Origin: CAYQCE01 sp964415885
Lineage (GTDB): Bacteria > Zixibacteria > MSB-5A5 > JAABVY01 > JAHJOQ01
Direction: 5' to 3'
NCBI GenBank assembly: GCA_964415885.1
Contig: CAYQCE010000008.1
Location: 15,048-79,047 of the forward strand
Length of the DNA: 64,000 nucleotides
This document shows positions 1 to 9,388 of the stretch, one piece after another. Under the pieces are notes generated by a model. The model worked only from the letters and a program-made list of their open reading frames with translations, was not told the origin of the DNA and did not search any database. A program made the position numbers and the translations under genes. Positions within the stretch are counted from its first letter, which is position 1. Each line of letters opens with the position of its first letter.

Positions 1-228
1 GTCAGAATTACCGATAATGATCCTCTCGTCCGCAAGGCAGAGGTCAGCTTCGGGGGTTTTGTTCGTGAAGTGAGTCTCATACTGCAGCCGGATGCCGCAG
101 TTGGTGATTATGTGATAGTGCATGCAGGTTTTGCCATCTCCACGCTCGACGAAGACGCCGCAAGGCGGACGATTGCCGAATTCGAGTCGTTATCCGATTT
201 CACTGATGAGGATTCAAAGAGACTGTGA
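1..228 (+). CDS. hypC: HypC, [NiFe] hydrogenase maturation chaperone (C-terminal part)
   Basis: The reading frame is open from the first base of the window, so the start lies upstream; 75 residues are visible. The segment GDYVIVHAGFAIS followed by LDEDAARRTIAEFE is the conserved C-terminal part of HypC/HybG chaperones. HypC works with HypD to carry the Fe(CN)2CO unit to the hydrogenase large subunit. The essential N-terminal Cys2 is outside the window. The stop codon (226-228) overlaps the GTG start of hypD at 225, so the two genes are translationally coupled. The identification rests on the motif plus the hypD-hypE neighbours. Confidence 0.9.
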   Translation, partial: VRITDNDPLVRKAEVSFGGFVREVSLILQPDAAVGDYVIVHAGFAISTLDEDAARRTIAEFESLSDFTDEDSKRL

Positions 229-1307
229 AGTACATTGATGAATTCAGGGACAGAGGTGCGTCGAGGGCAATCGCCGAGTCGATAGCGCGAATGGCTTCTC
301 GCGAATGGAGAATCATGGAAGTGTGCGGCGGACAGACTCATTCGATCGTTCGCTTCGGAATCGACGCGATCCTTTCAGGAAGCGTCTCTTTTCTGCACGG
401 CCCGGGCTGTCCGGTTTGCGTAACTCCCGCGGAGCAAATAGATCATGCAATCGCGCTTGCACTGAGCAAAGATGTCGTTCTCTGTTCGTTCGGAGATATG
501 ATGCGAGTACGAGGAACTTCGATCGACCTTATGACTTCGAAGGCTCGAGGGGCGGATGTCAGGATAGTCTATTCACCGCTCGAGGCTCTTGAAATTGCGA
601 CTGAGTCGCCCGAGCGACAGGTTGTCTTCTTTGGCATCGGGTTCGAGACGACCGCGCCTTTGATTGCGGCGACTCTGCTTCAGGCAAAAATAAGGAAGTT
701 AAAAAACTTCTCCGTACTGTCATCTCTGCGGCTGATCCCACCCGCGATAGAATTGGTTCTCGGCTCGTGCGAATCTCAGATTGATGCTCTCCTCGCTCCC
801 GGGCATGTCTGCACTATATCCGGTATGCGACCGTATTTCGAGATAGCGTCGAAGTTCTCGGTGCCTGTCATTGCAACCGGGTTCGAGCCGATCGACATTC
901 TTGTCGGAGTGGAGACCGCAGTCAGGCTACTTGAGTCGAGACGAGCTGATGCAGTGAATGCGTATACGCGATCAGTCAGAGATGATGGGAATATTGCGGC
1001 ACGAGAGTTGATGAGTCGAGTGTTCGAAGTTACCGACGCCGAATGGCGTGGAATAGGTGCCATTGAAGCGAGCGGTCTCAGAATGAGTGCCGAGTTCGCT
1101 GAATTTGATGCCGCGCGCAGATTCGATGTTGAACCGGATATCGAAACCTCGGCCGCGTCGAACGAATGCATGGACGTGTTGCTGGGCCGTAAGACGCCTT
1201 CCGAGTGTTCGTGCTTTGGAAGCTCGTGCAACCCGGATCATCCAATCGGTCCTCTGATGGTGTCATCCGAGGGAGCTTGTGCGGCCTATCACCGATACCG
1301 TATCTGA
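225..1307 (+). CDS. hypD: HypD, hydrogenase Fe-(CN)2CO cofactor assembly protein
   Basis: This 360-residue protein has the usual HypD length. It carries MEVCGGQTHSI near residue 30, GPGCPVCVTP near 60 (the conserved Cys pair thought to bind iron), GFETTAP near 140, and a C-terminal Cys cluster CSCFGSSCNPDHPIGPLMVS that matches the [4Fe-4S] site of the family. HypD is the scaffold on which Fe receives CN and CO ligands, together with HypC and HypE. The GTG start at 225 overlaps the hypC stop, and the first residues (MKYIDEFRD) fit the family N-terminus. It is the middle gene of a hypC-hypD-hypE cluster, so hydrogenase structural genes or the other hyp genes are expected upstream of the window. 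Confidence 0.96.
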   Translation: MKYIDEFRDRGASRAIAESIARMASREWRIMEVCGGQTHSIVRFGIDAILSGSVSFLHGPGCPVCVTPAEQIDHAIALALSKDVVLCSFGDMMRVRGTSIDLMTSKARGADVRIVYSPLEALEIATESPERQVVFFGIGFETTAPLIAATLLQAKIRKLKNFSVLSSLRLIPPAIELVLGSCESQIDALLAPGHVCTISGMRPYFEIASKFSVPVIATGFEPIDILVGVETAVRLLESRRADAVNAYTRSVRDDGNIAARELMSRVFEVTDAEWRGIGAIEASGLRMSAEFAEFDAARRFDVEPDIETSAASNECMDVLLGRKTPSECSCFGSSCNPDHPIGPLMVSSEGACAAYHRYRI

Positions 1308-1320
1308 TGTTCAACGGAGT

Positions 1321-2382
1321 ATGCAATTGAACAAGCCGAATCCCAGGAGGTCCGAAGGAAATGTACTGATCGGTGGATATGACCGCATAGTCCTCGCGCA
1401 TGGCGGCGGCGGGCGTCTGATGCACGAGTTGATCGAAGACGTGCTTCTCGAGGCATACGGTGATAGACTTCTTGCGGACGGTCCGGATTCAACGCCGATA
1501 AATATCGAGTCTTCCCGGCTTTCAATTTCAACTGATTCGTTCGTCGTCAGGCCGCTTTTCTTCCCTGGCGGCGACATCGGCAAGCTGTCGGTGTGCGGCA
1601 CAATCAACGACCTCGCTATGTCAGGCGCACGGCCTCTCTTCCTGACCGTTGGTCTGATACTCGAGGAGGGGCTGATGCTGAGCGACCTCAGTGTGATCGC
1701 GACATCGATCGGGGACGCTGCAAGAGCGGATGGAGTGCGGGTAGTTGCGGGCGACACCAAGGTTGTCGAGAAAGGAAACGGGGACGGCATCTATATCAAT
1801 ACTGCTGGCCTTGGAGTTCGGGACGCAGAACGAGCGGTTGCCCCGGCTGAAGTACTGTCCGGCGACGCAGTGATTTTGAGCGGCGATATCGGGCGGCACG
1901 GAATAGCGGTGATGGCCGCACGAGAGAATCTGCCTGTTGATCCTCAGATAGAGAGTGACTGTGCGTCCCTGTGGCCGTCAGTCAGCAAGCTGATCGATGC
2001 CGGGATCGAGATTCACTGCATGCGCGACCTCACACGTGGCGGCCTTGGGGCCGCGGTTGTTGAGATAGCGAGTGTATCCGGGAAACATGTCGAGCTCGTA
2101 GCAAGCAGGATTCCGGTTGCTCCGCAAGTCCGGGGAGCTTGTGAGATTCTCGGCTTCGATCCGATGTTCGTCGCCAATGAGGGACGTTTCGTGGCATTCG
2201 TTCCGCAGAAGTGTGCCGACGAGGCGGTGGCGATTCTCGAGCAGATAGACGCTGATATCAAACCCGCGAGAATTGGCGTAGTATCGGACGACAGCGCCTC
2301 AGGTGTATCGCTCGAGTCGGAGATGGGTGTCAGACGCGCCGTCCACATGCCGAGCGGTGAGCAACTGCCGCGAATCTGTTAG
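1321..2382 (+). CDS. hypE: HypE, carbamoyl dehydratase for hydrogenase cyanide ligands
   Basis: HypE dehydrates its own carbamoylated C-terminal cysteine to a thiocyanate and passes CN to HypD-bound iron. The protein shows the ATP-binding start VLAHGGGGRLMHELI, the AIRS/PurM-type core (GDIGRHGIAVMAARE, DLTRGGLGAAVVEIA) and ends exactly in PRIC, the conserved carbamoyl-acceptor tail. I chose ATG 1321, giving 353 residues. A GTG at 1279, overlapping hypD, is also in frame, and TTG 1327 has the better distance to the GGAG at 1316-1319. The family N-terminus begins only a few residues before the VLAHGGGG motif, so the exact start is uncertain while the identity is not. Confidence 0.96.
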   Translation: MQLNKPNPRRSEGNVLIGGYDRIVLAHGGGGRLMHELIEDVLLEAYGDRLLADGPDSTPINIESSRLSISTDSFVVRPLFFPGGDIGKLSVCGTINDLAMSGARPLFLTVGLILEEGLMLSDLSVIATSIGDAARADGVRVVAGDTKVVEKGNGDGIYINTAGLGVRDAERAVAPAEVLSGDAVILSGDIGRHGIAVMAARENLPVDPQIESDCASLWPSVSKLIDAGIEIHCMRDLTRGGLGAAVVEIASVSGKHVELVASRIPVAPQVRGACEILGFDPMFVANEGRFVAFVPQKCADEAVAILEQIDADIKPARIGVVSDDSASGVSLESEMGVRRAVHMPSGEQLPRIC

Positions 2383-2417
2383 GCGGTTCCCCGCCTTCTA
2401 AAATCCAAAATCAACAA

Positions 2418-2446
2418 TTGACTCCACGTTGCAGTCGTGGTATAAT
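2418..2446 (+). promoter_or_regulatory. Sigma-70-type promoter for the dockerin gene at 2641
   Basis: TTGACT at 2418-2423 and a perfect TATAAT at 2441-2446 are separated by 17 bases. The predicted start near 2453 leaves a leader of about 190 nt before the gene at 2641. The rest of the hypE-dockerin gap (2383-2640) shows no gene. A strong ribosome site, GGGAGGAAA, lies just before the 2641 start. Confidence 0.65.
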
Positions 2447-2640
2447 AATTACAACGGTTGGAGCCAGTCTAACCGCTCGATGCCAATCAGGAAAAAACTC
2501 GAATAGTCTGAGATAAGGCAATTCACGATCGCGCAAACGTTGGTCCGCATTTTATGCGTCCAACATCTTTCGCGCGCTTTTCGGCAATGAGGATGTGAGG
2601 CGGTGATTCATTTATTGGTTTTTAGCGGGAGGAAAATGAG

Positions 2641-3705
2641 ATGTGTCGAATGAAACGGTTGACCGGGCGACTCACGTTGGATGTCGCCCTCATTACAGCG
2701 TGTATACTAATGGTCGTGCTGAATCCGGTCGGGTTAGGCCAGTCTTCGGCTGACCTGAGCCTGCAGGACCGGGATGTGCCGAACTGCACAGCCTTCGGTG
2801 ATGCGAACTGCGATGGCTACCTTGATCTGCTGGATCTTGTCGCGCTCATCTACTACGTTATTGATGGTACCCCGGAGCCGTGTCCGGAACTTCTCTGCGG
2901 AGACGAGGACGGTGATTGCGATGTCGACTGGTGCGACGTCCTCTATCTTCTTGACTACCTGTTTCTATATGGTCCGCCACCGGCAGTGCCGAACTGCAAG
3001 GGCGTTACATATATCAACGATCCGGGGTACGCCGATACTCTCAGCCTGTTTTGCGACGCCGCCGGGAGCGAGATTCCGGTCGGTAGACGGGTCTGCGTTG
3101 AGGTTTACTTCTTCAACGATGAGAATATCGAGGGACTTGATGTTTCTATTGATTTCACCGAAGACTCACTGAGTTGCGATTCGATCTCGTATGTCGGGAC
3201 ACGCCTGGGCGATTGGTCGATGCTGTCTTATCGCACTACCAATATCGATGACCGAACGGCGACCGCCTGGCTGAGCGCCGCGGGGGGATCGGATATGCTC
3301 ACGCCCGGAAGCGGTCTTCTGTTCAAAGTATGGCTCACGACTCAGGGCGAAGGAAGAGGGCGAATCTCATTCCATTCTGTCAATGATGTATACTATCCGT
3401 ATGTCTTTTTCGAGGGAGGCCCAGACTATTGCTATCCCCCGGTGCTCGGCACATCGTATGCGCAGTTCATGATTACATCCATGACCGGAGATGTAGACGG
3501 CAGTGGAGGGGTTGACATCGATGATATCGTTTTTATGATCCAGTACGTCTTTCAGGGAGGACCGGAGCCCAATCCTTTGGAAAGTGGAGACGTGGATTGT
3601 TCCGGCGGACTCGATATCGACGACATTGTATATCTGATATCCTATGTCTTTCAGGGCGGTTATGAACCCGGAGACCCGGACGGAGATGGCGACCCGGATT
3701 GCTGA
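2641..3705 (+). CDS. Secreted dockerin / cohesin-like / dockerin protein
   Basis: This 354-residue exported protein begins with a basic segment and a hydrophobic stretch (about residues 11-33). Residues 52-114 contain two degenerate EF-hand-like repeats (FGDANCDGYLDLLDLVALI, CGDEDGDCDVDWCDVLYLL). Residues 125-265 form a beta-rich domain whose pattern (IPVGRRVCVEVYFFNDENIEGLDVSIDF ..., ending TPGSGLLFKVWLTT) resembles cohesin modules. Residues 282-343 are a typical dockerin pair with DxDxSGxxDxDD calcium loops. I identify the dockerins by sight; the cohesin-like call is weaker. No catalytic domain is visible. A similar dockerin protein follows 69 bases downstream. A small-scale protein-assembly role is possible but unproven. 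Confidence 0.8.
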   Translation: MCRMKRLTGRLTLDVALITACILMVVLNPVGLGQSSADLSLQDRDVPNCTAFGDANCDGYLDLLDLVALIYYVIDGTPEPCPELLCGDEDGDCDVDWCDVLYLLDYLFLYGPPPAVPNCKGVTYINDPGYADTLSLFCDAAGSEIPVGRRVCVEVYFFNDENIEGLDVSIDFTEDSLSCDSISYVGTRLGDWSMLSYRTTNIDDRTATAWLSAAGGSDMLTPGSGLLFKVWLTTQGEGRGRISFHSVNDVYYPYVFFEGGPDYCYPPVLGTSYAQFMITSMTGDVDGSGGVDIDDIVFMIQYVFQGGPEPNPLESGDVDCSGGLDIDDIVYLISYVFQGGYEPGDPDGDGDPDC

Positions 3706-3774
3706 TAGCAAGGCAATAGTTTAGCGAATCTCCTTTGTAAATTTGCGTTTTCCATTATATTTGGATAGAGGATT

Positions 3775-4341
3775 ATGAATATGCGCCTCTTCCGAATCAT
3801 CACAATTCCGGCTTTGTTCTGTGTTTTAGCGATGTCCCTTCCAAGCACTGGAGCGGACAAATCGAAAGGGCCCGAATCGTTGCCTCTCGAGGCAGCGGTA
3901 TCGTCTGCGGGAGTCAACCAGACGTCGAGTGGGCCGGAGCATCCGCGTGCCGGTGAGACTGTAGACTGGCAGGTAATAGCCGGTGGCGGGCAGACAAAGG
4001 GCACCGCACCGAATCTCCGTCTCAGCGGAACGGTAGGCCAGACCGCGGTGGGAGGCGGATCCTCACAATCTTATGGGCTTAATCATGGCTTCTGGCAGAA
4101 TTTTGGTGCGGAGTATATGTGTGGTGATGCGAACAGCTCAGGCGCCATCGACATTGATGACATCGTGTTTTTGATCGCTTACGTTTTCCAGGGCGGGCCG
4201 TCGCCTGAGCCACCAGAGGCTGGTGACGCCAATTGTTCCGGTTCGATTGACATAGATGATATTGTGTTTCTCGTCGCGTACGTTTTCCAGGGTGGTGACG
4301 AGCCTTGCGATTTGGATGGGGACGGAGTCCCTGATTGTTAA
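3775..4341 (+). CDS. Secreted dockerin-repeat protein with GFWQ-type N-terminal domain
   Basis: A 188-residue exported protein with a signal peptide (residues 1-27). A short beta-type region at 62-108 has the pattern WQVIAGGG ... LSGTVGQTAVGG ... YGLNHGFWQ, which as I recall recurs in secreted proteins of the FCB group, often before sorting or dockerin modules. Residues 117-175 are two dockerin repeats (CGDANSSGAIDIDDIVFLIA and a second copy) followed by a Cys and a DLDGDGVPDC tail very like that of the preceding gene. AGAGGA precedes the ATG. A hairpin terminator follows at 4366. No enzymatic domain is seen. It is probably calcium-stabilised and cell-surface or secreted. Confidence 0.8.
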   Translation: MNMRLFRIITIPALFCVLAMSLPSTGADKSKGPESLPLEAAVSSAGVNQTSSGPEHPRAGETVDWQVIAGGGQTKGTAPNLRLSGTVGQTAVGGGSSQSYGLNHGFWQNFGAEYMCGDANSSGAIDIDDIVFLIAYVFQGGPSPEPPEAGDANCSGSIDIDDIVFLVAYVFQGGDEPCDLDGDGVPDC

Positions 4342-4365
4342 GTTGATTCAGGGGAAGGTTTGGTA

Positions 4366-4393
4366 ACGGGAGCCGTTTTGCGGCTCCCGTTTT
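4366..4393 (+). terminator. Rho-independent terminator after the dockerin pair
   Basis: ACGGGAGCCG and CGGCTCCCGT form a perfect 10-bp stem around a TTTTG loop and are followed by TTTT. It lies 25 bases after the stop of the 3775 gene and just before the convergent efflux operon. Confidence 0.85.
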
Positions 4394-4412
4394 CATATGG
4401 ATAACGCCCTCG

Positions 4413-7400
4413 TTAACCGGCAGCTTCGGATTTTGCGATCTTTCGCATGTTTGCGAGATAGAAAAGCACCGGTACGATGATGAGAGTCAGGATTGTTGAA
4501 GACACCAATCCGCCGACCATCGGAACGGCGATACGCTGCATCACCTCTGATCCGGTGCCATGCCCGAGCATGATCGGCAGAAGTGCGATAATCGTGGTCG
4601 CGACTGTCATCAGCTTCGGTCGCACTCTCTCGACTGCACCTTCCTTAATCGACGCCACGAGATCGCCCCTTGATTTCAACCTGTTCTCAGCTTTGAAGCG
4701 CGATAGTGCTTCCTCGAGATAGACGAGCATAACAACACCTGTCTCTGCAGCGAGTCCGGCAAGCGCAATGAACCCGATATACACCGCTACGGAGCTGTTG
4801 AACCCATAGATGTAGAAGAGCCAGATTCCCCCGACGAGTGCAAACGGCAGAGACAGAATAACGATCAGACAATCGGTGAGATTCCTGAAGTGAAGGTACA
4901 GCAGTACGAGAATTACAAAGACGGTGAGAGGAAGGATGACTTGCAGTTTGTCAGCGACGTTCTGCATGTTCTGGTACTGGCCGGACCAGACAAGACTGTA
5001 GCCATCGGGGATGCTCACGTTCTCTGCTACAGTGTCTTTCGCCATATCCACGTAAGAACCTACGTCTATTTCGTTTAGATCCACGAAGACCCATGCGGTC
5101 GGCCGCGCGTTTTCGGATTTGATCATCGCGGCGCCCTTCGATATTCTGGTGTCGGCGACGTGTCCGAGCGGAACATGTCCGCCGTCGGGTAACGGAATGA
5201 GCACGCGCTTGATCGCTTCCGGACTGTCTCTCAAGTCCCTCGGATACCTGACATTGATGGGGTATCGCTCTATTCCCTCGACTGTTTCGGTGACATTCAT
5301 TCCGCCGATCGCAGACGATATGACTCTCTGGATATCTCTGACATTGAGGCCGTAGGCCGCAGCACGGACTCGATCGATATCGATATCGAGATAGTTGCCT
5401 CCCGTGATTCGCTCGGCATACGCTGAACGTGTCCCGGGTAGTTTTTTTACCGTGGTCTCGATCCGGGTTGCGATTGCGTTAAGACTATCCAAACTCGGCC
5501 CCATCACTTTGATACCGACTGGTGTCTTAATTCCGGTTGCAAGCATGTCGATGCGTGTACGTATCGGCATTGTCCATGCGTTGGTAAGCCCCGGGAACTG
5601 AATTGCACGATCGAGCGAATCAATGAGCATATCCGGAGTCAGGCCTTCGCGCCATTGCTCCTCAGGTTTGAGCATAATCGTGGTCTCGAGCATCGTCAGC
5701 GGCGCGGGATCTGTTGCGGATTCAGCGCGCCCGACCTTTCCAAAGACACGCTTCACTTCCGGGAAGGATGCTATAATCCGATCGGTCTGCTGGAGCAGCT
5801 CTCTTGCTTTTGCGACCGAGATTCCCGGCAGCGTAGTCGGCATATAGAGAAGATCACCCTCGTACAGCGGCGGCATGAACTCGGATCCTATTTGAGTCAA
5901 GGGGATCGCTGTTGCCCCGAGTGCGAGCAGCGTGAGAGTTATCACGACCACTTTGTATTTGAGCGCCCATGAGATGATCGGTCGGTAGAGCGCGATGCTG
6001 ATTCGCGAAATGATGTTCTTTTCTTCCGATCGAATTTTCCCCTTGATGAAGAAGGCGGCGAGAGCCGGAATTATCGTAATCGACAGGATTGCCGAGGCTG
6101 CCATTGCGAAGGTCTTGGTGTACGCCAGCGGCTTGAACAACCGTCCGGATTCGCCTTCGAGAACCAGTACGGGCAAGAACGAGACCGTAATGATCAGCAG
6201 CGAGAAGAAGAGCGCCGGGCCCACCTCTCGTGTTGCGTTCACGATTATCTCGGAATGCGTCTTTTTCCCGGCGTGTCTCTCGAGATGCTTGTGGACGTTC
6301 TCGACCATTACGACCGAAGCATCGACCATGACTCCGACCGCAATAGCTATCCCACCAAGCGACATGATGTTCGCATTAATGCCAAGCATGTGCATGACGA
6401 GAATCGAGATTCCGACGCCGACGGGCAGGGTTACGACTGTGATCAGTGTCGATCGGACGTGCAACAGAAAGAGTAATGTGATTATGACAACAACTATGAT
6501 CTCTTTGATGAGCGTATTCTGAAGGTTGTCGACAGCTCTCTCGATTAGCCCGGATCTGTCATAGACTGTCACGACCTCGACGCCATCCGGGAGCCCCGGC
6601 TCGAGTTCGGCGAGTTTAGCTTTCACTCGGTCGATTACCTCGAGTGCGTTCTCGCCAAATCGGATAACCACGATTCCGGCAACAGTCTCGCCCTTTCCAT
6701 CAAGTTCCGCAACGCCTCTGCGGATTTCCGGGCCAAACTGCACATTCGCTACGGACGACAGAAGCACGGGTGGCGCGTTCTTTGGATTGTGAATCACGAC
6801 ATTCCGGAGGTCTTCGAGATCGCCGACATAGGCGAGATTTCGAACCATGAACTCAGTCTCTCCGAGTTCAAGCAGTCGCCCCCCAACGGCGCCGGTTGCG
6901 TTCTTGACTGCCATTCGGACGTGCTGGAGCGGGATACCGTAGTGTTCGAGCTTTCGCGGATCTACCTCGACCTGGTACTGGCGGACGAATCCGCCCACGG
7001 ACGCCACTTCGGCCACGCCTGCGACCGAGGACAGTTCATACTTCAGGAACCAGTCCTGAAGCGATCGAAGATCAGCGAGGTCGTGGGTATTCGTTGTGTC
7101 GACGAGTGCATACTGGTACACCCATCCGACGCCGGTCGCATCGGGGCCGAGCTGCGGTCGAGCCGATTCCGGAAGTCGCCCGGTCATCTGTGAGAGGTAC
7201 TCGAGCACACGGCTCCGCGCCCAGTACATGTCGGTGCCATCTTCGAAGATCACATAGACGAACGACAGTCCGAAGTAGGAGAAACCACGGACATTTTCGG
7301 CTTTAGGTACGGACAGCATCGCGGTCGCGAGCGGGTATGTCACCTGATCCTCGACAACCTGCGGCGGCTGACCGGAATAGCTCGTCTGAATTATCACCTG

Positions 7401-7535
7401 GACGTCAGACAGGTCAGGGATAGCATCCACCGCGATTTCGCTTGACGCCCAAAGCCCGGCGGCGAGCAATACTACTGTGACCGCAAGGATCAGCCCCTTG
7501 TTTTTGACTGAATACTCGATGATCTTACCGGTCAT
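4413..7535 (-). CDS. cusA: CusA/CzcA-type heavy-metal efflux RND pump
   Basis: This 1040-residue inner-membrane pump has the length and pattern of the heavy-metal RND subfamily: N-terminal VDAIPDLSDVQVII, SYSGQPPQVVEDQVTYPL, VRGFSYFGLSFVYVIFEDGT, and the TM4 motif LGGIAIAVGVMVDASVVMVE. The GVMVDA form is closest to CusA-type monovalent-metal pumps as I recall. It would take metal from the periplasm and adaptor and export it through the TolC-like channel. Its start overlaps the end of the adaptor gene (7525-7535), so the genes are co-translated. The metal specificity (Cu/Ag against Zn/Co/Cd) is inferred mainly from the adaptor's HMBD modules. Confidence 0.92.
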   Translation of the reverse strand: MTGKIIEYSVKNKGLILAVTVVLLAAGLWASSEIAVDAIPDLSDVQVIIQTSYSGQPPQVVEDQVTYPLATAMLSVPKAENVRGFSYFGLSFVYVIFEDGTDMYWARSRVLEYLSQMTGRLPESARPQLGPDATGVGWVYQYALVDTTNTHDLADLRSLQDWFLKYELSSVAGVAEVASVGGFVRQYQVEVDPRKLEHYGIPLQHVRMAVKNATGAVGGRLLELGETEFMVRNLAYVGDLEDLRNVVIHNPKNAPPVLLSSVANVQFGPEIRRGVAELDGKGETVAGIVVIRFGENALEVIDRVKAKLAELEPGLPDGVEVVTVYDRSGLIERAVDNLQNTLIKEIIVVVIITLLFLLHVRSTLITVVTLPVGVGISILVMHMLGINANIMSLGGIAIAVGVMVDASVVMVENVHKHLERHAGKKTHSEIIVNATREVGPALFFSLLIITVSFLPVLVLEGESGRLFKPLAYTKTFAMAASAILSITIIPALAAFFIKGKIRSEEKNIISRISIALYRPIISWALKYKVVVITLTLLALGATAIPLTQIGSEFMPPLYEGDLLYMPTTLPGISVAKARELLQQTDRIIASFPEVKRVFGKVGRAESATDPAPLTMLETTIMLKPEEQWREGLTPDMLIDSLDRAIQFPGLTNAWTMPIRTRIDMLATGIKTPVGIKVMGPSLDSLNAIATRIETTVKKLPGTRSAYAERITGGNYLDIDIDRVRAAAYGLNVRDIQRVISSAIGGMNVTETVEGIERYPINVRYPRDLRDSPEAIKRVLIPLPDGGHVPLGHVADTRISKGAAMIKSENARPTAWVFVDLNEIDVGSYVDMAKDTVAENVSIPDGYSLVWSGQYQNMQNVADKLQVILPLTVFVILVLLYLHFRNLTDCLIVILSLPFALVGGIWLFYIYGFNSSVAVYIGFIALAGLAAETGVVMLVYLEEALSRFKAENRLKSRGDLVASIKEGAVERVRPKLMTVATTIIALLPIMLGHGTGSEVMQRIAVPMVGGLVSSTILTLIIVPVLFYLANMRKIAKSEAAG

Positions 7536-9375
7536 CGGACTCCTCCAGTTCGAGCCGGACCAGGTTCATGCCGCACACAGGACAGCTACCCTCTTCTGGA
7601 GCAGCAACGCCGCACTCACGCATGGGGCAGACCCAGACTTCTGTGTTCTCTGTCTGCTCGACGTTGACGAGCTTCATACCGCATTCCGGGCAGTCGCCCT
7701 CGCCGTACTGAACTATGTCGAAGTGACTGGGCATCGGACATGTATATACGCCGGACATCTCTTCCTCAGAGATATCTGCGTCCTCTTCCTTCGCAGCTTC
7801 GTCGGTGTCCTCGGAGTCATCATTTGCAATATCGAGGGGTTTGAGGAACATACCGCACTTCGGACAGCGTCCTTCGCCTTTCTGCGCGACTCCACATTCG
7901 CGCATCGGGCAAATGTAGACTCCTTCGTTCTCGGTTTCCTCGATCGGAACGAGCGCCATTCCACACTTCGGGCAGTCGCCTTCGTCATACTGCACCACAT
8001 CGAAGTGACTCGGCATCGGGCAGGTGTACACGCCGGACAGCGACGTGTCCGCTTCCGCGGAGTGATCGTGTGTGGCGTGATCGTGCCCTTCGTGAGACGA
8101 CTCCTCGCTCATCTCCTCATACGATGCCATCGAACCATGCTGATGCCCGCCCATCGCGAGAGCCTCGTTGAGACGCGACTCGCTGTCGAGGAGGAACTGT
8201 CCGGATGTGACGACCTCCTCACCGGCTGCGAGTCCTGAGTCCACAGCGATCATGTCATGTGCACCAACCGCGCCGGTTGTGACTACTCGTGGGGAGTAAG
8301 CGCCATCGGCTGACGCTACGAAGACGATCTCTCTGGCGCCGGAGTTGATGATCGCGCGTCGAGGTATGATCAGCTCTTCGCTGTCGAGGCTCGATTTGAA
8401 CTCCACCTCGGCGTACATCTCGGGGCGCAGTCGCCTGTCAGTATTATCCAGATCAACCCTGATCTCAATTTGACCTTTGGAATCGAGATATGGCGATATG
8501 TAGGATATCTCCCCAGTGCGCATTTCTCCCGGAATGTTCGGGAATGTCACGTTCACGTTCTGTCCTGGTTCTACGAATGGAAGGTCCTGTTCATAGATGT
8601 TCGCGATTACCCAGACCTCGGCCAAATCAGCGACTCTATAGAGAGCCGTACCGGGGCGCACGCGATCGCCCTCATCGACCATCTTGGAAACAACTATGCC
8701 TGACACAGGTGATTTTATCTTGAGCGTACGCGTTATCTCGCCATACTGCAACAACCGCTCGATCTGATCGTCGGTTATGTCCCAGTTGCGAAGTCGGGAG
8801 CGAGCCGACTCCAGAAAACGGTTCATCTGGGTTTGTTTCGCGCCCACACCCGCAAACCGGGCTGGTTCAGTGGTCTCGTAAGCAACCATGAGTTCCTTTT
8901 GAGCGGCAACGAGTTTCGGCGAGTAGATTTCGAGAAGCGTCTGACCTCTTCTTACATCCGCTCCTTCATAAGCAACATCAAGGTGTTCAACCCAGCCCTC
9001 GACTTTCAGATTGACCGATGAGATTTTCGGCTCGGCGTAGTCGATTTTGCCGAAGGCGCGGACAGACTTCGATAGCATGCCGTATCGTGCCGGCTGTGTA
9101 ACCAGATTCATATTCTGACGGGTCGTCGGATCGATTTTGACAGTTCCCTCAACAGATGAGCCGTCCTTTTTCGGTGTGAGTTTCATCCCGCAGATCGGGC
9201 AGTATCCGGGCTCATCCGAAACGATCTCCGGATGCATACCGCAAGTATACTGCTGTGTCTGTGAGGATTCCGCAGATGCTGGATTCGACTCTGCGGTTTG
9301 ATTGGGCGTGATTATGAACACGCCTGCCGCGAGTCCTGCTATCAAAGTCAGAGTTGATATTATTATCGTCTTCAT
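7525..9375 (-). CDS. cusB: CusB-like periplasmic adaptor with five heavy-metal-binding modules
   Basis: A 616-residue membrane-fusion protein. An N-terminal membrane anchor (residues 1-23) is followed by one HMBD module at about 42-67 (YTCGMHPEIV ... CPICGMKL). The adaptor core spans about 75-420 (KIKSPVSGIVVSKMVDEGD, RVADLAEVWVIANIYEQDLPFVEPGQ). The C-terminal 190 residues, after a His-rich linker (HEGHDHATHDH), carry four more CxM...CPxCGM modules in alternating types: YTCPMPSHFD, YICPMRECGV, YTCPMPSHFD, VWVCPMRECGV. CusB-like proteins usually have one or no such module, so the tail is strongly expanded. The modules probably bind Cu(I)/Ag(I) through Cys/Met and deliver it to CusA. It sits between the tolC-like gene and cusA. 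Confidence 0.93.
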   Translation of the reverse strand: MKTIIISTLTLIAGLAAGVFIITPNQTAESNPASAESSQTQQYTCGMHPEIVSDEPGYCPICGMKLTPKKDGSSVEGTVKIDPTTRQNMNLVTQPARYGMLSKSVRAFGKIDYAEPKISSVNLKVEGWVEHLDVAYEGADVRRGQTLLEIYSPKLVAAQKELMVAYETTEPARFAGVGAKQTQMNRFLESARSRLRNWDITDDQIERLLQYGEITRTLKIKSPVSGIVVSKMVDEGDRVRPGTALYRVADLAEVWVIANIYEQDLPFVEPGQNVNVTFPNIPGEMRTGEISYISPYLDSKGQIEIRVDLDNTDRRLRPEMYAEVEFKSSLDSEELIIPRRAIINSGAREIVFVASADGAYSPRVVTTGAVGAHDMIAVDSGLAAGEEVVTSGQFLLDSESRLNEALAMGGHQHGSMASYEEMSEESSHEGHDHATHDHSAEADTSLSGVYTCPMPSHFDVVQYDEGDCPKCGMALVPIEETENEGVYICPMRECGVAQKGEGRCPKCGMFLKPLDIANDDSEDTDEAAKEEDADISEEEMSGVYTCPMPSHFDIVQYGEGDCPECGMKLVNVEQTENTEVWVCPMRECGVAAPEEGSCPVCGMNLVRLELEESDDR

Positions 9376-9388
9376 TTTGTTCCTCGCT

